Part shown: positions 49,044 to 56,926 of the stretch, piece by piece
Layout: every line of letters starts with the position of its first letter
How positions within the stretch are numbered: the first letter of the stretch is position 1
Assembly: GCF_001886695.1 (NCBI RefSeq)
Contig: NZ_CP018097.1
Span: 1,941,001 to 2,005,000, forward strand
Reading direction: 5' to 3'
DNA: 64,000 bases
From: Aurantiacibacter gangjinensis
GTDB lineage: Bacteria > Pseudomonadota > Alphaproteobacteria > Sphingomonadales > Sphingomonadaceae
Notes under the pieces: generated by a model
The model's database searches: none
What the model was told of the DNA's origin: nothing
Seen by the model: only the letters and a program-made list of their open reading frames with translations
Made by a program: the position numbers and the translations under genes

Positions 49044-49131
49044 TCAACTTCGAAGTATCGGCGCAACAGTTTGAAAAGCAAGGATATTGAGCGAAATTCG
49101 GTGATCGTCACGATGTCAACTTTGTCAACTT
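49044..49131 (+). promoter_or_regulatory. Leader element before the thioesterase gene, copy B
   Basis: It shares TCAACTTCG at its start and ATCGTCACGATGTCA (49104-49118) with the ppdK leader at 112-200, with a 60-base offset here and 61 there. After the shared 15-mer comes TTTGTCAAC, giving a tight TGTCAAC-TT-TGTCAAC direct repeat that ends just before the ATG at 49135. A role as operator or promoter is inferred from position and conservation only. Confidence 0.5.
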
Positions 49132-49134
49132 TTC

Positions 49135-49509
49135 ATGGCTGACCGCAACCCCGCCATGCGCGTGACCGCGATGCCTGCCGATGCCAACGCATACGGCGAC
49201 ATCTTCGGCGGTTGGCTGATGAGCCTGATGGATTCGGGTGCGGGCCTCGTGGCGGCGCGCCGGGCGAAGGGCAGGGCAGTCACCATTGCGATGGACGGGG
49301 TGGAGTTCCACAAGCCGGTCAAGGTGGGTGATGAGGTTTCCGTTTATGCCGGGATCACCCGCGTCGGAAATACCAGCATGGTGATCGCCACAGAGGCTTG
49401 GCGCCGTGAGCGGCATTCCGAACAGGAAGAGCTTGTAACATCCGCCAAGTTCACCTTCGTCGCCATCGACGATGACGGTCGTCCGCGCACCGTGGAGGCT
49501 GCAGGGTGA
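49135..49509 (+). CDS. Acyl-CoA thioesterase, YciA-like hot-dog fold
   Basis: 124 residues. The signature NAYGDIFGGWLMSLMDSGAG is the YciA/acyl-CoA hydrolase motif with the catalytic aspartate; VEFHKPVKVGDEVSVYAGI is the core strand. It hydrolyses acyl-CoA to free acid and CoA, with broad specificity in the family. It lies between pdhC and lpd and overlaps the next gene by four bases. The ATG at 49135 is immediately after the shared leader element. Confidence 0.9.
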   Translation: MADRNPAMRVTAMPADANAYGDIFGGWLMSLMDSGAGLVAARRAKGRAVTIAMDGVEFHKPVKVGDEVSVYAGITRVGNTSMVIATEAWRRERHSEQEELVTSAKFTFVAIDDDGRPRTVEAAG

Positions 49510-49913
49510 GGACCATTCTGATCGCCCTCTCTGTCGGCATGCTCGTAGCCCCCGGCGTCGCCGCGCATGATCCGGCCGATGCACAGCCTGTGATGATCGG
49601 CTTAGACGGCCCGAACCTGGATGCTTGCGGCGGCTATGGCGAAGTCGATCCGCTCGATCCCGATGGCGATAATTTCCTCGCCGTGCGCGCCGCGCCCACG
49701 ACCCGCTCCAGCATCATGGACCGGATCCATACCGGGCAGGGGCTGCTATTCTGCGATGTCGATGGCGACTGGGTCGGCGTCGTCTATCGCGGAGAAGGGC
49801 AGGACGACTGGGATTGTGGCACAAACATCAACCTGCCTGAGCCGCGCGAATATCACGGGCCCTGTCGCCATGGCTGGGTCCACGGCGACTATGTTACTTT
49901 GCTTATAGGATAG
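49506..49913 (+). CDS. Secreted SH3-like protein of unknown function
   Basis: 135 residues, GTG start overlapping the thioesterase stop. The signal peptide (RTILIALSVGMLVAPGVAA) precedes a small beta domain resembling bacterial SH3: NFLAVRAAPTTRSSIMDRI, then GDWVGVVYRGEG, then WVHGDYVTLL. Four cysteines may form disulfides. Such domains often bind cell wall or peptides; no catalytic residues are visible. lpd starts four bases later. Confidence 0.7.
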   Translation: MRTILIALSVGMLVAPGVAAHDPADAQPVMIGLDGPNLDACGGYGEVDPLDPDGDNFLAVRAAPTTRSSIMDRIHTGQGLLFCDVDGDWVGVVYRGEGQDDWDCGTNINLPEPREYHGPCRHGWVHGDYVTLLIG

Positions 49914-49916
49914 ACA

Positions 49917-51329
49917 ATGAGCACGAATTACGACGTCATCGTTCTCGGTTCCGGCCCCGGCGGCTATGTCGCGGCGATCCGCTGCGCGCAGCTGGGCTTG
50001 AAAACCGCCATCGTTGAGCGGGAGAACCTTGGCGGCATCTGCCTCAACTGGGGCTGTATCCCGACGAAGGCGCTGCTACGCTCGGCAGAGATCAAGCACT
50101 TCATGGAACATGCCGGCGATTACGGCCTGAAGGTGGCTGGCACGATCGAGGCCGATCTGAACGCGGTCGTGAAGCGCAGCCGCGGTGTCGCCAAGCAGCT
50201 TTCCAGCGGCATCGCGCATCTGATGAAGAAGAACAAGATCACCGTGCACATGGGCGAGGGCACGCTGACGGGCGCAACCAGCCTGACGGTGAAGGGCGAA
50301 AAGGGCGAGGAGAAGCTCTCCGCCAAACACGTGATCGTCGCCACCGGTGCGCGGGCGCGCAACCTGCCGTTCGCCAAGGAAGACGGAAAGCGCATCTGGA
50401 CCTATCGCACCGCGATGACGCCGCCGGAAATGCCCAAGAAGCTGCTGGTGATCGGCTCGGGCGCGATCGGCATCGAGTTTGCCAGCTTCTACAACGATAT
50501 GGGCGCGGACGTAATGGTGGTCGAAATGCTCGACCGCATCGTACCGGTGGAGGACAAGGATGTGTCCGCCTTCCTCGAAAAATCGCTGACCAAGCAGGGC
50601 ATGACCATCATGACCGGCGCGGGCGTCGAAGATGTGCAGGTGACCGGCAAGGGCGTCACCGCCAAGATCAAGGGCAAGGATGGCAAGGTCGCTACCCACG
50701 AATTCACCCACTGCATCACGGCGATCGGCATCCAGCCGAACACCGAGAATATCGGGCTGGACAAGCTGGTGGAGATGGATCGCGGCTTCATCCAGATCGA
50801 CGAGTACGGCCGAACGAAGTCCAAGGGGCTGTGGGCCATCGGCGATTGCACTCCCGGCCCATGGCTGGCGCATAAAGCGAGCCATGAAGGCGTTACCTGT
50901 GCAGAGGCCATCGCGCAGGAATTGGGCAACAAGGATGTCCACCCGCATGGGCTCGACCGCAGCAACATCCCGGGCTGCACCTATTGCCATCCGCAGATCG
51001 CCAGCGTCGGTATGACCGAGGAGAAGGCGAAAGAGGCGGGCCACAAGGTAAAGGTCGGCACGTTCCCCTTCATCGGCAACGGCAAGGCCATCGCGCTGGG
51101 CGAGGCCGAAGGCTTCACCAAGACGGTCTTCGATGCCGAAACCGGAGAGCTGCTGGGCGCGCATATGATCGGTGCGGAAGTGACCGAGATGATCCAAGGC
51201 TTCGTCGTCGGCAAGACGCTGGAGACGACCGAGGCGGAATTGATGCAGACGGTCTTCCCGCATCCGACTATCTCGGAAAGCATGCATGAAAGCGTGCTGG
51301 GTGCTTACGGGCGGGCGTTGCATATCTGA
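49917..51329 (+). CDS. lpd: Dihydrolipoyl dehydrogenase (E3)
   Basis: 470 residues. FAD-binding GSGPGGYVAAIRCAQLG, the redox-active disulfide GGICLNWGCIPTKAL, NAD-binding GSGAIGIEFASFY, and the C-terminal acid/base pair in HPHPTISES at the dimer interface. It reoxidises dihydrolipoamide in the pyruvate and 2-oxoglutarate dehydrogenase complexes. With pdhC upstream it is probably the pyruvate dehydrogenase E3. Confidence 0.97.
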   Translation: MSTNYDVIVLGSGPGGYVAAIRCAQLGLKTAIVERENLGGICLNWGCIPTKALLRSAEIKHFMEHAGDYGLKVAGTIEADLNAVVKRSRGVAKQLSSGIAHLMKKNKITVHMGEGTLTGATSLTVKGEKGEEKLSAKHVIVATGARARNLPFAKEDGKRIWTYRTAMTPPEMPKKLLVIGSGAIGIEFASFYNDMGADVMVVEMLDRIVPVEDKDVSAFLEKSLTKQGMTIMTGAGVEDVQVTGKGVTAKIKGKDGKVATHEFTHCITAIGIQPNTENIGLDKLVEMDRGFIQIDEYGRTKSKGLWAIGDCTPGPWLAHKASHEGVTCAEAIAQELGNKDVHPHGLDRSNIPGCTYCHPQIASVGMTEEKAKEAGHKVKVGTFPFIGNGKAIALGEAEGFTKTVFDAETGELLGAHMIGAEVTEMIQGFVVGKTLETTEAELMQTVFPHPTISESMHESVLGAYGRALHI

Positions 51330-51414
51330 CGGTGGCGCTGCGACCGGCGGTTCGTCGCAAATCGCGGATAAGTTTGGCGTAACAGGCGTTGGTTCTCCAA
51401 GAGGAGAGACGCTC

Positions 51415-51570
51415 ATGGAATACGAATTGGTCGAAGGTCGCGATATCCACCAGCCCGTTGCCGGCCGCGAAAACGGTTATGGCGGCTTTCCGAGCTTGGG
51501 GCAGGGCGCACAGGCAGACGAACCGAACACCCGTCGCCGCGCAATGCACATTCCCGAGCAGGCATACTGA
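51415..51570 (+). CDS. Small protein of 51 residues, function unknown
   Basis: An ATG at 51415 with AGAGGAG nine bases upstream opens a 51-codon frame starting MEYELVEGRDIHQPV and ending MHIPEQAY. It is hydrophilic with no membrane segment. The good ribosome site and position 85 bases after lpd, before a tRNA gene, support it as a gene. I do not recognise the family. The same frame is open upstream into lpd, but that part reads poorly. Confidence 0.5.
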   Translation: MEYELVEGRDIHQPVAGRENGYGGFPSLGQGAQADEPNTRRRAMHIPEQAY

Positions 51571-51628
51571 CCTGCATTTTCGGTACGTGACAGCTGCGTA
51601 GCCTTGCGCTAACCGCCAAACCGCTCGC

Positions 51629-51718
51629 GGACAGGTGGCAGAGCGGTTGAATGCACTGGTCTTGAAAACCAGCAAGGGTGCAAGCCCTTCGTGGGTTCGA
51701 ATCCCACCCTGTCCGCCA
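51629..51718 (+). tRNA. tRNA-Ser(UGA)
   Basis: A 90-base gene including CCA. The acceptor stem GGACAGG pairs with CCTGTCC; the anticodon stem CTGGT / ACCAG encloses loop CTTGAAA with anticodon TGA at 51663-51665, reading UCA codons. The long variable arm (AAGGGTGCAAGCCCTT) marks a class II tRNA, and the T arm is GTGGG-TTCGAAT-CCCAC. The 3' end is encoded as GCCA. Partial copies of its 3' end follow downstream. Confidence 0.97.
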
Positions 51719-51955
51719 GCAGCGTGCGCCACAGGCGTGCGATGATGGCGGATTGGAATGCGGAGAGAACTCAAGGTTCGGAGCCGCAGCGAAGCGGAGG
51801 CGCGCGAAGCGCAATCCCACCCTGTCCGCCAGCAGACACCTCTTCAGGTAGCGTCTGCTGGCGGATCCCGGTGCTGAAAGAATCCCTGGGTTCGGACTCG
51901 GAGACGCAACGCTCCGGAAAGAGCCGTAGCAAAGCGAAGGCCAATCCCACCCTGT
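51719..51955 (+). repeat. Two degenerate tandem units with split tRNA-Ser 3' ends
   Basis: After the tRNA, its 3' sequence AATCCCACCCTGT recurs at 51813 and 51943, the first extending through the CCA and beyond. In both, the upstream T-arm sequence GGTTCG is present (51775-51780; 51889-51894) but separated from AATCCC by 32 and 48 bases. The inserts share the block GAGCCG(C/T)AGC(G/A)AAGCG(G/A)AGGC. Each unit also repeats TGGCGGAT about 22 bases before GGTTCG. Unit lengths are about 113 and 130 bases. No protein is encoded here. Confidence 0.8.
51827..51864. other. Strong hairpin with an inverted tRNA end
   Basis: CCGCCAGCAGAC (51827-51838) pairs perfectly with GTCTGCTGGCGG (51853-51864), and the loop contains a further ACCT-CTTC-AGGT stem. 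The left arm is the tRNA-Ser 3' end plus its downstream bases, so the right arm is an inverted copy of it. It could end tRNA transcription or be a remnant of the repeat's folding structure. Confidence 0.75.
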
Positions 51956-52043
51956 TACTCAATCCAGCGCGTCAGTGACTCACCTCGCCGCATGTGCCAA
52001 ACGAGGCATTTCCTATGCCCCGCCAATCGCTTAAACCCGCAGC

Positions 52044-53078
52044 ATGATCAAACGCCCCCTGCGCCGGATTGCCGCATTTGCCGCCGCCCTCCTGCTCACC
52101 ACCGCCCCCGCCTCCGCCCAGCAGCAGAGTTTCTCCAGCTATCTCGACGATGTTGCAGAAAAAGCGCGGGACGAAGGCGTATCACAGGCCACGATAGACC
52201 GCGTGTTCAACGGCCTCACGCCGAACAACCGCGTGCTGGAGCTCGATCGCGACCAGCTTGGCTCCAGCGGGTTGTCGACCTCGTCCAGCGGCTTTCCGAG
52301 CATGGCAGGCTATATCGCGCGGCATAACACCGCCTCGCGCATTAATGGCGGGCACCGCGCCCTCTCGCGCCTCGGCCCGATTGCCGGGCAGATCGAGCGG
52401 CAATACGGCGTTCCCGCAGAAATCGTCGTTGCTATCTGGGGTCACGAGACCGCCTATGGCCAAGTCATGGGCGGGTTCGACCTGCCTCGCTCCCTGGCGA
52501 CGCTGGCCTGGGACGGTCGTCGGCGAGAGCTCTTTGAGCGGGAGTTGATCGATGTGCTCAAGATGGTGGAGCAGGGCGTGCCGCGCTCCCGCCTCGAAGG
52601 CAGCTGGGCGGGCGCATTCGGTAACGGCCAGTTCCTCCCCAGCGTTTATCTGCGCCTCGCTGTCGACGGTGACGGGGACGGGCAGGCCGATGTTTGGAAC
52701 TCGACCGCCGATTCCATGCATTCCATCGCCAATTATTTCCGCGATGCCGGATGGCGCACGGGCGAGCCATGGGCGGTGCGCGCCTATGTCCCCAATAGCG
52801 CCGACCGCAGCGGGATTGAGAACGAGGTCGTTTCGCCCGTCTGCCCGCGCGTGCATGTCCGCCACAGCCGTTGGATGACGGTTCGCGAATGGCGCGAGAG
52901 GGGCATTACACCGCGCGGCGCCATCAGCGACGACACCATGGCCAGCCTGTTCGAACCCGACGGCCCGGCAGCGCCCGGATACCTCTTAACCCAGAATTAT
53001 AGGGTTATCCTCGAATATAACTGCTCGAATTACTACGCGATGAGTGTGGGATTGCTTGCAGATGAGATTGCCCGATAG
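52044..53078 (+). CDS. mltB: Lytic murein transglycosylase, MltB-type
   Basis: 344 residues. The signal peptide (RRIAAFAAALLLTTAPASA) leads to a family GH103-like domain with the catalytic glutamate in VAIWGHETAYGQ and the core GSWAGAFGNGQFLPSVYL and VDGDGDGQADVW. It cuts peptidoglycan glycan strands, forming anhydro ends. It is the first gene of a ten-gene plus-strand run and overlaps the RlpA-like gene by 17 bases. Confidence 0.9.
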   Translation: MIKRPLRRIAAFAAALLLTTAPASAQQQSFSSYLDDVAEKARDEGVSQATIDRVFNGLTPNNRVLELDRDQLGSSGLSTSSSGFPSMAGYIARHNTASRINGGHRALSRLGPIAGQIERQYGVPAEIVVAIWGHETAYGQVMGGFDLPRSLATLAWDGRRRELFERELIDVLKMVEQGVPRSRLEGSWAGAFGNGQFLPSVYLRLAVDGDGDGQADVWNSTADSMHSIANYFRDAGWRTGEPWAVRAYVPNSADRSGIENEVVSPVCPRVHVRHSRWMTVREWRERGITPRGAISDDTMASLFEPDGPAAPGYLLTQNYRVILEYNCSNYYAMSVGLLADEIAR

Positions 53079-54123
53079 CCAGAACCGCCGCGCGTATCCG
53101 CGCCTGATGGTAACCACGTTTCTTGCCGCTGGCCTCGCCGCCTGCGGTACGGGTGGCGCCCTGCCGCCCGCGCAGGTCGCGGTGCCTGTACAGAATGGAC
53201 CGTCTGCGGATTATCCCATCACGATCGGACCCGCCTATACGATCGACGGCGTCACCTACACACCGGCCGATGTGCTGAATTACGACGAGGTGGGCTACCT
53301 CACCACGGATGCAGGTGCGATGGGCTTCACCGCCGCGCATCACACATTGCCTGTTCCAAGCTATGTCGAGGTCACCTCGCTGGATACAGGCCGAACCGTA
53401 TTGCTGCGCGTGGAGCGGCGCGGACCGATGGCATCCAACCACCTGATCGCGCTTTCGCCCGCGGCTCTGGCGCAGCTCGGCGCTTCTGCCGACGCGCCCG
53501 TGCGCGTGCGCCGAGTCAATCCGCCCGAAGAACAGCGCGCCATGCTGCGTGGGGGCGATGCGGCACCGCTGCGCATGGATACGCCGATGTCGCTGGTGAC
53601 GGTGCTGCGCCGTCGCTTGCCGCCATCGGGTTCGGCCTCGCTTGCAGCCGATCGTGCCGCGCCGCAACCGCTGGAGACAGCTGAGGTCGAACCTTCGACG
53701 GCCCAGACCATGGAACTGCCGCGCAGCGAGCGGTCCGCTGCAAACGAGAATACGGCCGAAGTCGCTGTGAACGACAATCCGGATGCTGAACTCGGCGAAA
53801 CCGAGAGTTTCGAAACGGTCTTCGCCGAGTCCGAGATTGTCGAGCCGATCGATGCTGCCGAAGAGACGCCTGTCGAAGAGCCGGTCGCTATAGTCACTGT
53901 GACGCCGGAGGCGGAGGGCCGCTTCTCAGTCCAGGCCGCGACCTTTTCCAGCCAGGACAATGCTCGCCGGGCTGCCGCCGCTCTTGGTGGCACCGTGATA
54001 CCCGCCGGCGAGTATTTCCGCGTCCGCACCGGGCCCTTCGCAACCCGTGGAGAAGCCGAGGCCTCGCTCGCAAACGTGCGACGCGCGGGGTATAGCGATG
54101 CGCGAATCCTGACGAGCGGCTAG
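53062..54123 (+). CDS. rlpA: RlpA-like lipoprotein with SPOR domain
   Basis: 353 residues. A lipobox-like LAAC near residue 28 suggests an outer-membrane lipoprotein. The double-psi beta-barrel region matches RlpA in order (GFTAAHHTLPVPSYVEVT, then RGPMASNHLIALSPAALAQLG). The catalytic histidine is kept in AAHHTLP, but the usual DRGP reads RRGP and IDLS reads IALS, so lytic activity may be lost. The C-terminus is a SPOR domain (GRFSVQAATFSSQDNARRAA then FRVRTGPFATRGEAE) that binds denuded glycan at the division site. Follows mltB. Confidence 0.75.
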   Translation: MRLPDSQNRRAYPRLMVTTFLAAGLAACGTGGALPPAQVAVPVQNGPSADYPITIGPAYTIDGVTYTPADVLNYDEVGYLTTDAGAMGFTAAHHTLPVPSYVEVTSLDTGRTVLLRVERRGPMASNHLIALSPAALAQLGASADAPVRVRRVNPPEEQRAMLRGGDAAPLRMDTPMSLVTVLRRRLPPSGSASLAADRAAPQPLETAEVEPSTAQTMELPRSERSAANENTAEVAVNDNPDAELGETESFETVFAESEIVEPIDAAEETPVEEPVAIVTVTPEAEGRFSVQAATFSSQDNARRAAAALGGTVIPAGEYFRVRTGPFATRGEAEASLANVRRAGYSDARILTSG

Positions 54124-54159
54124 GCCACGGCCCGCCGCGCAGCTGCTGCGGAGATCATA

Positions 54160-55320
54160 TTGCGCATCATGTCGGCAGTCTGTCTGGCTTTGGCAGCCAC
54201 GCTTGCCATCGCGCCGGCACCTGCCGCGCCTGCTCCGCCCGCCGCTCCCGTTCCGGACGAGATCCCCGTGGGCCTGCTGGTCGACCTTTCGACCGGGCAG
54301 ACCTTGTTTGCGCGCGAGGCGGAGCGGCGTTTCGTGCCCGCTTCGGTCACCAAGGTGATGACGGCCTACACCGCCTTCAAGCTGATCGACGAAGGCGCGC
54401 TGCGCATCACCATGCCTTTCGAATATACCGACGAGCTGGAGGAAGAGTGGTATGCCGAGGGCTCCAACATGTTCCTGCGCGCGGGTGAGCGGCCGACGAT
54501 CGGCCAGCTGCTTCTCGGCATCACGACCGTTTCCGGCAATGATGCCAGCGTAGCGCTGGCCGAGGCAGCGACCGGCTCGCTGGAAAACTGGATTGCGCTG
54601 ATGAATGAGAACGCGCGCGAGCTAGGCATGGCCGACACACATTTCGGTTCCGCAAACGGCTATCCGGATGGCGGCCAGACCTACACCTCCGCGCGCGACC
54701 TCGCTGTGCTGGCGGAAGCGATCACGGAGGATTATCCCGGCCTCTATCGCCGCTATTTCGGCCACCGAACCTTGCGTTGGCGCGACATCACGCAGGCCAA
54801 TCACGATCCCGTCACAGGCCGCGTCGATGGCGCGGATGGTATGAAGACCGGTTATACACGCGAAGCGGGCTTCACTTTCCTCGGATCGGCGGAGCGTGAC
54901 GGGCGCAGGCTGGTAATGGTCCTCGCCGGATCGCCGGATGGACGCCTGCGCGACACGGCATCGCGCGACTTGCTGGAATGGGGTTTCGACCAGTTCGAGC
55001 AGCGGACCGTCATTCCGGGCCGGGTCGAAGTGGGCAGCGCGCTCGTCCAGGACGGGGCTGAGCAGCGTGTCGCCTTGCGCACGCCGGAAGACGTCATCGC
55101 GGCACTGCCGCGCGGGGCTGATCGCGCCCGCTGGACCATGAATGTCGTCTATCGCGGCCCGGTGCGCGCGCCCATCGCGGAAGGCGACCGGATCGCCCGC
55201 CTGCAACTTAGCATCGATGACGAAATCGCGCTGGAAGTGCCCTTGGAGGCCGCGCATCCGGTGGCGCAGGCAAATCCCTTGCAGCGCGTGATCAATGCCG
55301 TCAGGAAGTGGGCCACATGA
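54160..55320 (+). CDS. dac: D-alanyl-D-alanine carboxypeptidase (DacA/DacC-type)
   Basis: 386 residues. The signal peptide is followed by the low-molecular-weight PBP set SVTK (in VPASVTKVMTAYT), SGN (in VSGNDASVALAE) and KTG (in GMKTGYTREAG). It trims the terminal D-Ala from peptidoglycan stem peptides in the periplasm. A TTG at 54160 has GGAG six bases upstream, better spaced than the ATG at 54169. Its stop overlaps the tmk start (ATGA). Confidence 0.92.
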   Translation: MRIMSAVCLALAATLAIAPAPAAPAPPAAPVPDEIPVGLLVDLSTGQTLFAREAERRFVPASVTKVMTAYTAFKLIDEGALRITMPFEYTDELEEEWYAEGSNMFLRAGERPTIGQLLLGITTVSGNDASVALAEAATGSLENWIALMNENARELGMADTHFGSANGYPDGGQTYTSARDLAVLAEAITEDYPGLYRRYFGHRTLRWRDITQANHDPVTGRVDGADGMKTGYTREAGFTFLGSAERDGRRLVMVLAGSPDGRLRDTASRDLLEWGFDQFEQRTVIPGRVEVGSALVQDGAEQRVALRTPEDVIAALPRGADRARWTMNVVYRGPVRAPIAEGDRIARLQLSIDDEIALEVPLEAAHPVAQANPLQRVINAVRKWAT

Positions 55321-55952
55321 CGCGCGGCAAGTTCATCACACTCGAAGGCGGCGAAGGCGTCGGCAAATCCACCCAGGCAGCCATGCTAAGCGATGCCTTG
55401 CGGGCGCGAGGGCTCGACGTGCTGCTGACCCGCGAACCGGGTGGCACCCCGGGTGCCGAAGCGATCCGCGCGCTATTGCTCGATAGCGATCTGGAGATCG
55501 GCGCGCGTACCGAGGCGCTGCTATTCGCCGCGGCGCGGGCCGACCATGTCCAACATGCCATCGCCCCTGCGCTGGAGCGCGGCGCGTGGGTGGTGTGCGA
55601 TCGCTTCGTGGACAGCTCGCGCGCCTACCAGGGCGGGGGAGACGACCTGTTCGACGATGCCATCATGGCGCTTCACAACATCGGATCCTGGGGCATGATG
55701 CCCGACGTGACCTTCCTGCTGACTGCCGAGAGCGAAGAGGTCGCCCGGCGCCTTACAGAGCGTGACGGTGAGAATGCCGACCGCATCGGTGGGCGCTCTG
55801 CCGAGTACCATGCGGGTGTGGCCGACCGTTTCCGTACCCTCGCTGCAAGCGATCCGGAGCGCTTTATCTGCATCTCCGCCGATGGCTCCCCGCAGGACGT
55901 GCATGATCGCATCGCTCGCGCCATGGCGCCGCTGACAGGCGAGGGCGGGTGA
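55317..55952 (+). CDS. tmk: Thymidylate kinase
   Basis: 211 residues. P-loop GGEGVGKSTQ at the N-terminus, DRF/DSS block CDRFVDSSRAYQGGG, and a lid region with arginines (RLTERDGENADRIGG). It phosphorylates dTMP to dTDP for DNA synthesis. The ATG at 55317 overlaps the dac stop; holB begins inside its own stop codon (GTGA). Tight coupling of tmk and holB is common across bacteria. Confidence 0.95.
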   Translation: MTRGKFITLEGGEGVGKSTQAAMLSDALRARGLDVLLTREPGGTPGAEAIRALLLDSDLEIGARTEALLFAAARADHVQHAIAPALERGAWVVCDRFVDSSRAYQGGGDDLFDDAIMALHNIGSWGMMPDVTFLLTAESEEVARRLTERDGENADRIGGRSAEYHAGVADRFRTLAASDPERFICISADGSPQDVHDRIARAMAPLTGEGG

Positions 55953-56926
55953 GCCTCTTACCGTCCGACTATATCGGCCATGACGCGGCATGGACGCAGT
56001 GGCGGCGCGCGCTCGCCGGCGAACGGATGCATCATGGCTGGATCCTCTCCGGCAGGCGCGGCGTCGGCAAATCCGCCTTCGCCATGGCAGCCGCGCGAGA
56101 GCTGGTGGCTGAAGACGGCGTGCCGCAGCCCGATGGCGACCATCCGGATATCCGCTATGTCAGCCATCCGCCGAAGAACGATGGCGAGGCGCGCAAGAGG
56201 GTTGACGGCAAGCCGTTCGAGCTGGCGCGCAATATCAAGGTGGATCAGGTGCGCGAATTGCAGCGCCGCCTCACCACACGCCCGACGCTGGGCAGCCGCC
56301 GCGCGGTCATTATCGATCCGGCGGACGATATGGAACCGGGCGCAGCCAATGCGCTACTCAAGAGCCTCGAGGAACCGCCTGCGGGCACGTATTTCCTGCT
56401 CATCGCACATCGCATCGGCCGTTTGCTGCCGACGATCCGCTCGCGCTGCCGCGTGCTCACGTTCCCGCGCGTCTCGGATAACGAGATGGACGCCGTGCTC
56501 TCACGCGAAAGCCCGCAAGCGAGCTCCGAGATGCGCGCTGCCGCCATTGCCGCCGCCAGCGGTTCGCCCGGGGGGGCCATCGATTTCGTCGAACTGGATC
56601 TGGGCCGCGTACACGCTTTGATGCGCCGCGTAGTCGATCATGGTGATCCCGATTTTCGCCTGCGCGGAGAACTGGCGGGCGCCATGGGCAACCGGCCCTC
56701 GCGCGACAAACAACTGGCCGCCATCGAACTCGCCCGGGCCGTCGTCGCCGATCACATGCGCAGCGTGCAGGGGGAGGGCATACCTGCGCTGGTGGAAACC
56801 CACGGCGCGCTGGTGCGCCTTGCCGGACAGGCACCGACTTACAATTTCGATGCGGGATTGCTGGTGATGGAGATCGGCACCTTGCTTGCCAATCTTGCGG
56901 GTTCTAGGACGCCCGCAAATGGCTGA
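55949..56926 (+). CDS. holB: DNA polymerase III subunit delta'
   Basis: 325 residues. AAA+ clamp-loader subunit with GRRGVGKSAFAMAAARELV at the P-loop, then IKVDQVRELQRRLTTRPT, and AANALLKSLEEPPAGTYFLL with the SRC-type arginine in TIRSRCRVLTF. It helps load the sliding clamp. It starts with GTG overlapping the tmk stop and its end overlaps metG by eight bases. Confidence 0.92.
   Translation: MSLLPSDYIGHDAAWTQWRRALAGERMHHGWILSGRRGVGKSAFAMAAARELVAEDGVPQPDGDHPDIRYVSHPPKNDGEARKRVDGKPFELARNIKVDQVRELQRRLTTRPTLGSRRAVIIDPADDMEPGAANALLKSLEEPPAGTYFLLIAHRIGRLLPTIRSRCRVLTFPRVSDNEMDAVLSRESPQASSEMRAAAIAAASGSPGGAIDFVELDLGRVHALMRRVVDHGDPDFRLRGELAGAMGNRPSRDKQLAAIELARAVVADHMRSVQGEGIPALVETHGALVRLAGQAPTYNFDAGLLVMEIGTLLANLAGSRTPANG

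Noticed and set aside
50076-51416. 446-codon antisense frame over lpd
   Set aside because: Histidine/arginine-rich composition typical of a reversed GC-rich gene; lpd is complete on the plus strand.
51629-51955. tRNA-Ser array as the attachment site of a present integrative element
   Set aside because: No integrase or foreign genes lie between or beside the copies; the spacing is about 120 bases, too short to hold an element.
51691-51978. Open frames across the tRNA-Ser repeats
   Set aside because: They translate tRNA and palindromic repeat sequence; typical spurious peptides from such repeats.
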